Assembly (NCBI GenBank): GCA_024529925.1
Contig: JAFEUB010000333.1
Coordinates: forward strand, 37,501 to 101,500
Source of the DNA: Ophthalmolycus amberensis
Lineage: Eukaryota; Chordata; Actinopteri; Perciformes; Zoarcidae
DNA: 64,000 bases
Reading direction: 5' to 3'
The position numbers and the translations under genes were made by a program. Below are positions 45,036 to 56,220 of this stretch, one piece after another. How positions within the stretch are numbered: the stretch's first letter is position 1; each line of letters starts with the position of its first letter. Under the pieces are notes generated by a model. It saw only the letters and a list, made by a program, of their open reading frames with translations, had not been told where the DNA came from and ran no database searches.

Positions 45036-45991
45036 AGGGGAGGCCTGGGGGTTAACGTCGGCTGAGGTAACGTCGTTTCGTTCCTCCCGGTAATCGTCGG
45101 CGGAGAGAGGGGGTTCGTCCTTGTCTTCCTGCCGGAGGGTTTGATGAGGCCGCGTGGTCCTCGTGGCTGCGTCGGCAGCGTGATGCTGGGGGGGGGAGAG
45201 CTGGATCTTCTGTAGCCAGGACTGAGGTCCATGCTGAAGTGAGCGTTTGTGTGCTCCCTAGCTCGACGGAGGTCGAAGGGGAAAAAGCCGTGAGGTGTGA
45301 GCTGCAGGCAGTTTTGTAGAAACAGTGGCTGAACCACAGGGGTCCTGGTGCTGTCTTGGCTCTCGGCCAATGAGATTGCAGCGGTGCATTCAGGTGACTT
45401 CAGGAACCATAGTTTTTGGGGGGGGGGGGGGGGGGGAATTCACACCCTAGTGTGAAATTCCTTCAGAGGAGGTTTGCTCTCATCAAACCACAATCAGGAT
45501 GAAACCTTTGCTTGCAAAAGGGAAGGCCTGATTCTCTTTGTTCACAGCACATGTTGCAGCCATATGGTCAGACCCCAACAGCACCAAATTAACCAACGAG
45601 GACCGTTACAGTTATCTCGGTGAGAATCCAACGGAACATTCTGGTTTTGCAGGGTTTCTACTCGTCCTGGAAAACAGTTCACCAATTTTCCAGTCTTGTA
45701 AAACATGAAAATGTCCTGGAAAACTGTTTCAACATTATCTTCCAATGAACTACTAGTCTTTTCATCATTTCGCATGAGATGGTAGTTAATAAACCAGAGT
45801 ATTGAATAGACTGCTGTGGTTTTATGTGATGGAAAGCACTTCAGACAACACCCATTAGGAGACAATGGAACAGGCTGCTCTTCATTATGTTGTGGAAACA
45901 CTGTGAACACACCCAAGTCACATGGTAGCACATACATACAGGTTGGATGACATTACAAGTTAAAGTCACTGTGAGGAACCTTTAACTGGTG
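45036..45991. other. Intergenic, nothing recognised
   Basis: Contains a 20-bp G run at about 45418. The proline/arginine-rich minus-strand frame crossing from 45370 into the minisatellite shows no known domain. Confidence 0.4.
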
Positions 45992-46439
45992 CTGAACCAG
46001 TCTCAGTGTAGTCCTGATCCTCTATATGAACCAGTCTCAGTGTAGTCTCAGTGTAGTCCTGATCCTCTATATGAACCAGTCTCAGTGTAGTCCTGATCCT
46101 CTATGATCCTCTATATGAACCAGTCTCAGTGTAGTCCTGATCCTCTATGATCCTCTATATGAACCAGTCTCAGTGTAGTCCTGATCCTCTATATGAACCA
46201 GTCTCAGTGTAGTCTCAGTGTAGTCCTGATCCTCTATATGAACCAGTCTCAGTGTAGTCTCAGTGTAGTCCTGATCCTCTATATGAACCAGTCTCAGTGT
46301 AGTCTCAGTGTAGTCCTGATCCTCTATATGAACCAGTCTCAGTGTAGTCCTGATCCTCTATGATCCTCTATATGAACCAGTCTCAGTGTAGTCCTGATCC
46401 TCTATGAACCAGTCTCAGTGTAGTCCTGATCCTCTATCA
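45992..46439. repeat. 34-bp VNTR-like array
   Basis: Units contain GAACCAGTCTCAGTGTAGTC and CTGATCCTCTATAT. Some units carry an extra GTCTCAGTGTA or GATCCTCTAT. The unit is the reverse complement of the tail of the interspersed repeat at 17520-18140, expanded here. Confidence 0.9.
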
Positions 46440-46596
46440 GACCTCCATCAGTACAGAGACCATCAGAGAGAAGATGGTCTGTTTCTATAGAGTTATTCTT
46501 GATGCTCGTCATCGGAGCCACCGGGTCGGATTCTGGTGAAACCAGATGAACTCATGCAGGTTCACCAGAACCTCCTTCAGCTCAGACTCAGATAAA
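46440..46596 (-). repeat. Interspersed repeat family, copy 3 (3' part)
   Basis: The reverse complement of CAGAGAGAAGATGGTCTGTT, GATGCTCGTCATCGGAGCCA and TGAACTCATGCAGGTTCACC matches the 3' ends of copies 1 and 2. It joins block B abruptly at 46597. Confidence 0.85.
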
Positions 46597-47929
46597 AAAT
46601 AATAGTGATATAAATAATAACCTCATATCTTGACGTCCCTACCTGAACACTGGTGCAGGTGTTATGCAGTTATTCCACGAGTGAACTTTGAACACCGACT
46701 TGTTGACGTGTTCTTGTCGTCCATCGTTCTTATTTTACGCTGTAAGAGTTAAAACACTTTCAGTTTATAATGACTTTTTACAAAAGTGATGATTTAGCAC
46801 TTTCACTGTGGTTCCCATATAAAACTGTGAGTGTTTTTAAACTAAAAAGCAAAGTAGTGTGTCAGATGTCAGGGTCAGTGAGTGAACCTACACAACCACG
46901 AAGTCAAGATTATGTATGTTTACTGTCTGTTGTTCAATCCATTGTCAGTCTTTGGAGGAAGATGTTAGTATGAAATGAAGAAGCACCTGTTCACTCATCA
47001 CAGGGAGCGTCAACAACGCACGAGGTGTGTGCAGTATTTGTTCTCCTTGGTCCTACCAGGTGTGTAATTAAAGTTAAACTATCGACGTATTGTCAAATAT
47101 ATGTCGGCCTGTGTTGATCTGAGTGTCAGGTGTACAGCATGCACCAACAATTATGAAGTATGAAAAGAAAAAACACATGGTGTGGTTTTCTACTGGCACC
47201 ACCACCATCAATGTCCCTACATCTATATGTAAGGCTACCTGTTCTCAGCCCTGAAGTCCTGGTTTGAGGCTTTGAGGGCGATGGACACAAAACGGAGGAC
47301 TTGCCTTTCCTTATTAGTGCTTATTTCGTTCTGCACAACTACTGTGAAGTTCACACAGAAACTGTAAAGGAACAAAAGCAGTAAATGCTCTCCAGTACGA
47401 CAGAGACTTCAGCCACCCGGCAAAGCTACGAGTGAGAAAACAGACAACGAACCCGAGGAAACGAGGGACAGACGTGTGTTGACTACATTTATTGACCCAT
47501 AATCTAGTAAACGTTCATGTGTAAGTGTTCATTTTAACATGAAATGTGTCTGTTTGAGTTTATAGAGGAAGATTTTAAGAATCAAGCACGACCTTTCATC
47601 ATTAAAGACTATTTTCTGTAACAAAGCAACCAATCTACTTCCTGTTTACACCGACACCCGCATGCCCATGTACTTGAATAGTCACGTAATATTCGCTTTC
47701 ACGCGTGCTAGTCTGGACGGAGGTCAGATGATACAAAGAATAACAAGGTGTCTTTGAGTGTATGAGCAGGTACCACTTTTAATTATATACACCTGTAAAG
47801 TGTATCGTGAAATGTGCTGCTGTAGGTTCAAACACCCATTGTGTTCAAAATTGTTGATTATGATGACTTTGAAACCTGAAATCCACTCGGGTCAAAACAA
47901 GGCATTCCTCAGCTTGGATGTTTATGTGT
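46597..47929. repeat. Duplicated block copy B
   Basis: Nearly identical to 34526-35858 of copy A over 1.33 kb; the few differences include T/A at the GATTTAGCAC site and CAGATGTCAGG for AAGATGCCAGG. It lacks the exon-1-like part. It ends abruptly after TTTATGTGT. Confidence 0.9.
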
Positions 47930-48201
47930 TATACGGTACATTCCTGTATACCGGGGGGTTTTTGCACGGTGCTCCCTGTTTTGGTTTAGTAGAGTTTTGA
48001 CTGAATCCAGGAAGCATTTCAAGAGCGGAGCCACCAAGTCCAACTGTATTTCCATTTGTTGCAATAAATGGTTAAACATCTATGACGAGTGTTCCTGACT
48101 GAGATGAAGCGTTGTGTTAGTTCATGCAGGACACAGAAGTCATACCCTGAACTTTGTGGAACTTCACGGTGTCTCTGTTGTGCAGAAGAAGAGTTCTCCC
48201 T
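47930..48201. other. Spacer between blocks B and C
   Basis: Starts TTATACGGTACATTCCTG, unlike copy A at this point, and holds AATAAA at 48065. Origin unknown. Confidence 0.4.
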
Positions 48202-49702
48202 CTCTGTTCACAAAGATAACTAACTGTTGTATGAGAATGTTCCAGCACCAAGGCCTTTGGGCCGCTTGCTTTGGTTGCTGACTGTTTGTTTTTCATTGTT
48301 GTTCCTTTCAGTCTGAGACCAACATGTCTGTAACATCGGCCATCGGCCCCCACCTTTGCTCATTCTGGATAAAGAAAGCTTGATCACTTTTTCCTTGGCT
48401 CTTCCTCACTGAGACTGTACGCATTCTGTTGTGATGAGTGAACCTTTTCTGCGCAGACAATTAATACTTAAAAGACAACCTTGTTATTTTCCACCACACT
48501 CCTCCACCCTTTTTAGTTCAGAGTTCATTTTGCATTGCAAATGGTTGAAATGTATTCAAAGGTTACTTCGGGACGAGAGTGTTCCTGACTGAACATTGTT
48601 TGTGTGACTTTGGTTGGATGCAAATATAACCTGTGAAAGCTTGAAAAGAAGAAGAAGAAGAAGAAGACATGGTCGACACAGACTGGCAGACTTTGTTTTT
48701 CCGTTGCACCCCTAGTAAATATTTAAATTCATTAGCTATATATATATATATATATGAAATATTCTGATTAATAATCATGAAAAACGCAACATCTGGATGT
48801 TTCCTCTGTCAATAATAGTGATATAAATAATAACCTCATATCTTGACGTCCCTACCTGAACACTGGTGCAGGTGTTATGCAGTTATTCCACGAGTGAACT
48901 TTGAACACCGACTTGTTGACGTGTTCTTGTCGTCCATCGTTCTTATTTTACGCTGTAAGAGTTAAAACACTTTCAGTTTATAATGACTTTTTACAAAAGT
49001 GATGATTTAGCACTTTCACTGTGGTTCCCATATAAAACTCTGAGTGTTTTTAAACTAAAATGCAAAGTAGTGTGTAAGATGCCAGGGTCAGTGAGTGAAC
49101 CTACACAACCTCGAAGTCAAGATTATGTATGTTTACTGTCTGTTGTTCAATCCATTGTCAGTCTTTGGAGGAAGATGTTAGTATGAAATGAAGAAGCACC
49201 TGTTCACTCATCACAGGGAGCGTCAACAACGCACTAGGTGTGTGCAGTCTTTGTTCTCCTTGGTCCTACCAGGTGTGTAATTAAAGTTAAACTATCGACG
49301 TATTGTGAAATATATGTCGGCCTGTGTTGATCTGAGTGATGATTCAGTTTTGATCAACAATTATGAAGTATGAAAAGAAAAAAAAACTTGTTGACTGATG
49401 ACACATTGTGTGGTTTTCTACTGGCACTACCACCATCAATGTCCCTACATCTATATGTAAGGCTACCTGTTCTCAGCCCTGAAGTCCTGGTTTGAGGCTT
49501 TGAGGGCGATGGACACAAAACGGAGGACTTGCCTTTCTTTATTAGTGCTTATTTTGTTCTGCACAACTACTGTGAAGTTCACACAGAAACTGTAAAGGAA
49601 CAAAAGCAGTAAATGCTCTCCAGTACGACAGAGACTTCAGCCACCCAGCAAAGCTACGAGTGAGAAAACAGACAACGAACCCGAGGAAACGAGGGACAGA
49701 CG
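48202..49702. repeat. Duplicated block copy C
   Basis: Collinear with copy A from 33902 to about 35405. The exon-1-like region is at 48635-48690, with GACACAGACTGGCAGAC in place of the true exon's GAGAATGGCACAGG. The (AT)n at 48737 is shorter than in A. Confidence 0.9.
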
Positions 49703-50155
49703 TCCATGAATATTCAAATAAAGGCTTGTGTTGATCTGAGTGTCAGGTGTACAGCATCAACGATTATACTTGTTGACTGATGACACATTGGGTGGTTTTC
49801 TACTGGCACCACCATCAATGTCCAGACATTTATATGTAAGTTCCTGTTCTGCTTTGTGCGGAAGTTCATCAACCTGTTCCTGTTTGGTTTGTTGTTCTAA
49901 AATGTTTTCGATGTCTAATGATCTCATATGTTTGCATGAGGGCAGTGAGCTATCTGATAGGTGTGGTGGAGATATAAAAGCCAGCTGTTGTTCAAGCCCT
50001 GGGTGTGTTTACTGCAGGTCTGCTGTCATCATCTCTTTAAACATCCTTGTATAATATTATTTGTGCGACGATCAAAACTTTGGTTAGATACATAAATAAC
50101 CTGTGAAAGCTTCAGAAGAAGAAGAAGAAGAAGAAGAAGACATCGTGGACAGAGA
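49703..50155 (+). promoter_or_regulatory. Putative promoter and 5' UTR of the SAMHD1-like gene
   Basis: TATAAAAG at 49973-49980 lies 176 bp upstream of the proposed ATG. The start of this region (49727-49840) repeats a segment also found in blocks A and C (GTGTTGATCTGAGTGTCAGG, CCATCAATGTCC). A GAA run (50115-50140) precedes the start codon. Confidence 0.45.
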
Positions 50156-50165
50156 ATGGCACAGG
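50156..50165 (+). CDS. samhd1: samhd1-like exon 1 (start codon, MAQ)
   Basis: ATGGCACAGG then GTGAGT. The phase-1 end joins AG|GCCATG in exon 2 to give MAQEAMTTHK. Chosen because the reading continues directly into the conserved VFNDPIHG. Confidence 0.6.
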
Positions 50166-50366
50166 GTGAGTGCTCCTTTGTGAAACAAGATTGCAATGTT
50201 TTAAAATGATAACAATCCAGAATAGAAGGAAGTGTGAACTAAACTAAAATCTCTAATTTATTCAACAACATCCACATCACTGGATTTCTTTCAGGTTTCA
50301 CAACTGGCCTCTCTCTCTCCAGCTCGTTCCCTAATATGTTCTTCTGTTTTTTCCCATTTTCTATAG

Positions 50367-50386
50367 AGGCCATGACGACCCACAAG
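50367..50386 (+). CDS. samhd1: samhd1-like exon 2 (EAMTTHK)
   Basis: A 20-nt micro-exon with TTCTATAG acceptor and GTAACA donor. Its internal ATG gives an alternative start MTTHK. Confidence 0.6.
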
Positions 50387-50504
50387 GTAACATATCATGT
50401 GTTTATCCGTACATTACACGACATGTTCAGTGCTGGAGAGATGAGGGAAACCAAACAGAGCAAAGCTGAAGAGCTTGTAGAATAAACAGTGAAGGAGAGT
50501 GTAA

Positions 50505-50765
50505 GATGCCAGGGTCAGTGAATAAACCTGCACAAAGTCAAGAGTATGTGGTCACTGTTATTGTTGAATCCATTGACACTCTTCAGCAAAATAAAAAAAA
50601 AAGAATGAATGAAGATGAGGAAGATTGCAGTCTGAAACGAATGACAAGAAGAACAGGGGCGTTTTTTACTGTCAGTCTTTTGGGTCAAAAACAGACGAGT
50701 TGTGTCCAATGTTTGTTCTGTTTTGTCGTACCAGGTGCTCAATGATCCCACGGCCGTGTTTTTAA
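50505..50765 (+). pseudogene. Duplicated pseudo-exon inside samhd1-like intron 2
   Basis: CCAGGGTCAGTGAATAAACC through a GTCGTACCAG acceptor-like site followed by VLNDPTAVF (50738-50764) is an imperfect copy of the true exon-3 start VFNDPIHGTV. The same module appears in blocks A, B and C in a more decayed state (CTACCAGGTGTGTAATTA). Confidence 0.55.
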
Positions 50766-51201
50766 GTCATTCCTCTGAAGCTTCATGTTTGGGCTCTTTG
50801 GGCCTCGTGCAACAACATTTTCATATTCCGGTGTCACGTGAAAATTGGTAGAATAATGTTTTGAGTGAAGAATCTCTTTTAATCTTGTGATACCACGATA
50901 CATCACATCGCCCACCCGCATCGTATCCTGCTGCTCAGGGCTGCTCAACCTTTTATAACTTAAGACCCACTTCTGATAATCACAATAATTCCACTTTGCC
51001 AAACAAATGAGAAATAAACAAAATATGACAAAAAAAGAAAGAACATTTAACAGGGATGTAAGTATGTTATGTCGCTGTCAGCTGACGAAAAACTAATATT
51101 CTGCTGACGCTTTCAGAGCTCTCAGGATAACGGGGTCTGGTTCTACTGGTTCTCTTCTGGATGATAACTTGACTGGGTTTTGGTTCTATGTGTTCTGCCA
51201 G

Positions 51202-51362
51202 GTGTTTAATGATCCCATCCACGGCACGGTGGAGCTACACCCTCTACTCGTCAAAATCATAGACACACCTCAATTCCAGAGACTGCGCTACCTCAAGCAG
51301 CTCGGAGGGGTCTACTATGTTTTTCCTGGAGCAACCCACAACCGCTTTCAACACTCGATTGG
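51202..51362 (+). CDS. samhd1: samhd1-like exon 3 (residues 11-64)
   Basis: VFNDPIHGTVELHPLLVKII, DTPQFQRLRYLKQLGGVYY and VFPGATHNRFQHSIG. It contains the allosteric-site Asp, Gln and Arg and the first metal-binding His (RFQH). Confidence 0.93.
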
Positions 51363-51540
51363 GTAAGTCTGTTTTCATCAGACAGTTTTATGTCTTAAGG
51401 GAATCACACTCCTAGTTGAGCAAAGACTGGTTTGCAGTGAAGAACACAATACAATCAATAGAACCAAAGTGAACACACAGCATACCCTGGGCTAGAACAA
51501 AGGTTCGTACTTTCAGCTTGTGCGGTAATTATGTAATAGA

Positions 51541-51745
51541 TATAAATAGATAGATACTTTATGAATCCCGCAAGGGGAAATTTGTTCGCGACAGCAGCAT
51601 TTATAGTACAGGTAAGCAATCAAAGTAACAGAGTAAAGAAATAAAGTATAAAAATGCACAATATATACAGTAAAAATCACAGACTAAAACATTTTAAATA
51701 TAAAAAAGAAATGCACAATATATACAATGAAACAGAATAATATTA
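51541..51745. repeat. Interspersed repeat tail in samhd1-like intron 3
   Basis: GATAGATACTTTATGAATCC and GCAAGGGGAAATTTG are typical of a common fish retroposon end. A similar short match is at 41015-41045 (CACTGGGGATTAATAAAG). Confidence 0.5.
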
Positions 51746-51791
51746 AATTGACTAATGAGTTTGTTGTTGTGTGTTGTGTGTGGGGATAAAG

Positions 51792-51907
51792 GGTGGCGCA
51801 CTTGGCAGGAGAGCTTGTTAAATCTCTGCAAACAAGGCAGCCGGAACTCAACATCAACAAGAGAGACGTCCTTTGTGTGCAGATTGCTGGTCTTTGCCAT
51901 GACCTGG
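51792..51907 (+). CDS. samhd1: samhd1-like exon 4 (residues 64-103)
   Basis: VAHLAGELVKSLQTRQPELN and RDVLCVQIAGLCHDLG, with the HD dyad. Acceptor GATAAAG is weak in pyrimidines but the phase fits. Confidence 0.92.
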
Positions 51908-52152
51908 GTGAGTGATACACACCTTCTCACTATTACATCTAAGGCTGGTCCCCAATGAAGGCAGACATTAACAATACATTCACATGTACACTTTCATGTG
52001 AACCATTTCACAATCTGTTTCTCTCAACCAATCACAGTCCCACTCTCACCTCCAGAGGTTCATTTAAACATGACTCCCTCCTCACTGATCCGTTCGACAC
52101 CGATGCTGTTACAGACCATACTGCTGGCAAATGTTTTTTTCCCTTCAATGTT

Positions 52153-52156
<4 letters not shown>

Positions 52157-52216
<60 letters not shown>
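52157..52216. repeat. (CA)n microsatellite in samhd1-like intron 4
   Basis: About 60 bp of uninterrupted CA. Confidence 0.97.
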
Positions 52217-52217
<1 letters not shown>

Positions 52218-52372
52218 GAGAGAGAAGTTAGAGGTCTTGCCCAGGAGATGAACTGGCACCTCTCCAACTACCAGTACACACATTTTAAATGAATAACCCA
52301 ACACCGGTTTGATATTGTTGTTTTTTTATCCGTTTTTTGCAAATTAACTCTTATTTTTTTATTCATATCTAG

Positions 52373-52440
52373 GACATGGGCCTTTTTCCCATTCGTTTGA
52401 AAAGTTCATCCACAAAGCAGATCCAGGAAGTAATTGGAAG
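52373..52440 (+). CDS. samhd1: samhd1-like exon 5 (residues 103-125)
   Basis: GHGPFSHSFEKFIHKADPG then SNWK. It continues the HD motif block and ends in phase 0 before GTAAGA. Confidence 0.92.
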
Positions 52441-54136
52441 GTAAGAAACCACAAAATAACCGTTGAAATCGCAGCATCGTTGAGCCAAAGGAGTCGAGCT
52501 CACTCGGGAGAGGAGTGGGATTCTGGGTCTCTGTTGTTGATGGTTCAGTGTTGGTATTTTTGCAAACCAATCACCAGAGACCGACCGTATCTGCCTGAAT
52601 CTAACGTCAATAGGCTCGTTGGAGATGAGCCAGTCCTGCTCAGAATCGATCGCCGCTCAATGCATGTTGGTTAGATTTGTGTCCGACTTGATCACGACTT
52701 TACTCTGACGTCATGAACACGTGGTCAACGATGACCTCACGAGATTGAGGCGGCCACAGCGTTTAGAGACAGGCGCCGCAGTCACTCTCCACCGATCACA
52801 TGACCCCAATGCATGATGGGAAACGCCTGGCTGGTGCCGGTGTAACAGGCCAAATTAGACTCTTATATTTGACAACAAACACCACGTTATGTAAAAAATC
52901 CTAATGTTCTGTGTAATTGTTATATATAACGCTTGATTGTTGCTATTAGTCTCATGTTGTGCAACAAAGGTTTAATCTAAAACATATCTTGTGTGGTTGA
53001 TAATAATAAAGCTTATTTATAGAAAACATCAAAACGAGCATCAAAGTGTTTCACAGAGCACATAAATATATATTTACAAACACACATGACTAAATCCAAA
53101 TGAGGTCCGTAAACTACAAGTAGCCTACAGGTCGGATCTAACAGGAAGTCACTGTTTCTTTGACTTCCTGTTTATTCTTTGAAGGCAGCTAAAAACCGTC
53201 CGACTTGACCTCAGTTTTTGGTCAACGCCCCCTGCTGCTGCCGCCTGATCTCATCTTCTTTTTATTTACTCCTCGGTACCGGCACACAGTTTTATCCCAC
53301 ACCTGGCTCTGATTGGCTAATCGTTAGTCCCTCCGCTGGGCTTATTCGTCAATTACATTTTAATCGAGGAAATCGCTGTTGTTTGCCTGTCGCGATGCCA
53401 GACTGAATCAGTCTATTCAAAGGTCTGGACCCAGATAAAGAGATAAGGGCAAGAGAGGCAGAATGTCAGAGGAGCGAAGAGCGCTAACAAAGGATGTTTA
53501 GACCAGTTCTAGTTTGGGTTAGAGGGGAGGCGACCAGGAGAGTCTTGGGGCAAACCCTAAAGCAGAAGAAAGACCTTCATTAACAGATGTTCTGATACAA
53601 AAGTTGGGACATATCATGTATATTAGATGGCTTTCCCAAAACATCAATAGTTATGCTATCAAATGACATCAAACATGACAGTGGAAATGGATGTTATGAC
53701 ATTTCCATTTCTTTAATAAATGTCAGCAGTATCATTTAGAAACAAACCATGGTGCAATTAAAATGCACAAAACGTTGCAATTACAGGATTTTTTGCCATC
53801 ACAACTATATGTGAAATAATCTGTGTATCTTGCAGCATGAGGAAGCCAGAGGCTTTTTTTATAAACAGTTTTTACATTATGTCATGACAGTCGAGGACTG
53901 AGATGGCGAATTGCACCGTTCAGAGCGATAGGTAGCTCTGATAAGAACCACAAGCTACACGGTCATTATGTTCGTTATCAGCACAGATGTGCAAACGTGA
54001 GATAAGACGAGTGTTAACATTTATATATCGTCGGGTTTCAGCTGAGATAAGCACTTTCTATTTGAGTAATTAGTCATTTTGTAAACCATTAAAGCGTGTC
54101 CCATGTTAATAACGCGAGTGTGTTCTTGTGTCGCAG
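52441..54136. other. samhd1-like intron 5, no other gene seen
   Basis: 1.7 kb without recognisable coding sequence or transposon ends. Confidence 0.5.
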
Positions 54137-54297
54137 CATGAGAAGGCCTCTCTTGAAATGTTTGACCACCTGGTGGCTGTACAACGGGCTGAAGCCGGTG
54201 ATGGAGCAGCTACGACCTGATGCTGCCCGAGGACCTGGACTTCATCAAGGAGCAGATCGGTGGACTGCCGGTCACGGACGCAGCTCCAGGCCAGAAG
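54137..54297 (+). pseudogene. samhd1: samhd1-like exon 6 with two +1 frameshifts
   Basis: Reads HEKASLEMFDHLVAV, then (next frame) NGLKPVMEQ, then (third frame) EDLDFIKEQIGGLPVTD and APGQK. The exon is 161 nt; two extra bases explain the misfit with phase-0 neighbours. The shifts lie near 54182 and 54211 and are not in homopolymers. Confidence 0.85.
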
Positions 54298-54706
54298 GTA
54301 GAAGCCGGTTCTACGTGTGTGAAATACGTCCGTAGCATCATTCAGGTTCCTGTTCTCCCTGAGCAGGGAAATGAACTACTAGTTTATCGATCAGAGATCC
54401 ACAAAACTGATCACATGGTCTTCTGAACGGGCTCAGTTATGTTCAGGATCATATTTTTCACATTTACATATCCTCTGTTTAATTCCACCTAGAACCTGTT
54501 TAATCTACTTAGACATACCTTCTAGCTTTATATTTCCACACCTGCTCACTTGTAAATAATAGTGTTTGTGTTTGCTTATCTTTGTTGTCCTCGTGTATCA
54601 AACCACTGAGAGCTGCTGGAAACCAGATTTACATTATTTGCATGCGTGAACATACTTGGACGATAAAGCAGGTTTTGATGATAACTGTTGTCTGTCATCT
54701 CTGCAG

Positions 54707-54820
54707 CCACCTAAAGGCCCTCCACCTGAAGACCGTCGATAAAGACAAGCCCTTCCTCTATGAAATCGTGGCCAACAAAAGAAATGGCATTGATGTGGAC
54801 AAGTTTGACTACCTTGCCAG
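54707..54820 (+). pseudogene. samhd1: samhd1-like exon 7 with one +1 frameshift
   Basis: PPKGPPPEDR opens the exon; the conserved KPFLYEIVANKRNGIDVDK then FDYLAR is one frame over, so an extra base lies near 54741. Acceptor CTCTGCAG, donor GTGGGG. Confidence 0.85.
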
Positions 54821-54946
54821 GTGGGGCTTGTTGAACGGCGACTGTAGAGAATTCACAATTTGCGATGCAGAGTGATGAACGACAATGGATTATCTTAACG
54901 TACGAAACATTTTCTTTTCACATTTCCTCACTCTGTCTCTTCTCAG

Positions 54947-55055
54947 GGACGCCCACCACCTGGGCATCCAGAACAACTTTAACTATCGCCGCTTCATCAA
55001 GTTTGCCAGAGTGTGTGAGGTGGACGGGCAGAAGCAAATCTGTACAAGAGACAAG
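54947..55055 (+). CDS. samhd1: samhd1-like exon 8
   Basis: DAHHLGIQNNFNYRRFIKFA and RVCEVDGQKQICTRDK. The first Asp is the fourth metal ligand of the HD site. Donor GTGCTG. Confidence 0.92.
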
Positions 55056-55387
55056 GTGCTGACTTTGCAATTTCTTCTTTTCGATCAGTTTTTAAAACAG
55101 CAAGAGAAGTGACTAGAAAGCATCAATGTGAATCTTCTAGATCGCATTAACAGATCTCTTAATCTAGGCCGATGATTGTCAGTAAAACATTTTTTTCACA
55201 CCATGAAATGGCGACACGACATAACGCAAACTTCGCCTCATTTGTGTGAGTTGAAATTGTTCAACTCAGGCGAAAAAATTGCGTGACGCTGCGGCACGAT
55301 AACCTATCAGCGTTGAGATGCTCCTCCTGTCATCAATGCCGTCCTGCCATTGTTGAATCAGGAAACAAATACTGTAGCAGTCTGTGT

Positions 55388-55600
55388 TAGCTTAGCATAG
55401 CACCGATCGATCCGAGCTCCATTCAGAAAACAAGTATTCTAAAAGTTGTTTACTTGTCATCTTGTGGAGAGAACTAACAAAACATGAATTCAGACTTTTT
55501 ACCAATCGGCATCATTATGTAGTTATTTCGGTATCTCTTTGTGTCCGTTTATTCCAGTTAAATCACAGAAAAATCTTTTTATTTTGGTTTCATGCAGCCG
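55388..55600. repeat. Interspersed repeat, copy 2 (partner at 26405)
   Basis: Same order of TTAGCTTAGCATAGCACCGA, ATTCAGAAAACAAGTATTCT and AACATGAATTCAGACTTTTT as at 26405-26590. Confidence 0.8.
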
Positions 55601-56045
55601 AGGTGTGGCAAATGACGCAAATAAACACAAATGATCCCGCGAGTAAACTCCCGTAAGTAACACAACGCGAAAATTTGCTTCGCGTATGGTGTGAACGCAT
55701 CATTACATTACACATACAACATACAGCTCTTCTTTAAGCAGGAATTCTAAAACAGGGAGCCAGTGGAGAGAAGCCAGGATGGGGTGATGTGAGGATAAAA
55801 CCAGTGAGAAGCCCAGAAGTGACCATGGTGTCAGTGGGATAATGCTCTTCGAGGCGTCCATTATAAGAAATGAATGGACTCCCTCTCTGAAATTCCTCTG
55901 GGACATGCCGGCTCCAATATATGAATCGGCAAAATCACACGCACAAATTATTTCTACAGATGCAAACAGAGTAACACAGTTCACAAACTTAACTTGTGAG
56001 TTTTTACTGAAATTATTTGTGAACATTTCACAAGCTCAAAATATT

Positions 56046-56161
56046 GGAGATAAAACTTAGCTGAATTTCAGGAGCAGGACCACACCTCAGCCAATCCCCG
56101 ACTTCCGGCCACACTCCTATAAATACCCACCGACACTAAACCTCGGCTTGCCACGCCTTTC
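56046..56161 (+). repeat. Ngaro A1 repeat with TATA box
   Basis: GGAGATAAAACTTAGCTGAA to CCACGCCTTTC, matching A2 except for a few substitutions and a 2-bp indel. CCTATAAATACCC inside it probably serves as the element's promoter. Confidence 0.9.
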
Positions 56162-56220
56162 ACATCAAACCGGAACGCCATGCAGAAAAATAAATTAAAA
56201 AAAAACCTTACCTCGCCAAC

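Noticed and set aside
44750..45370. 206-codon minus-strand frame, Pro/Arg-rich
   Set aside because: A third of it is the 44-bp minisatellite; the remainder shows no known domain or splice sites.
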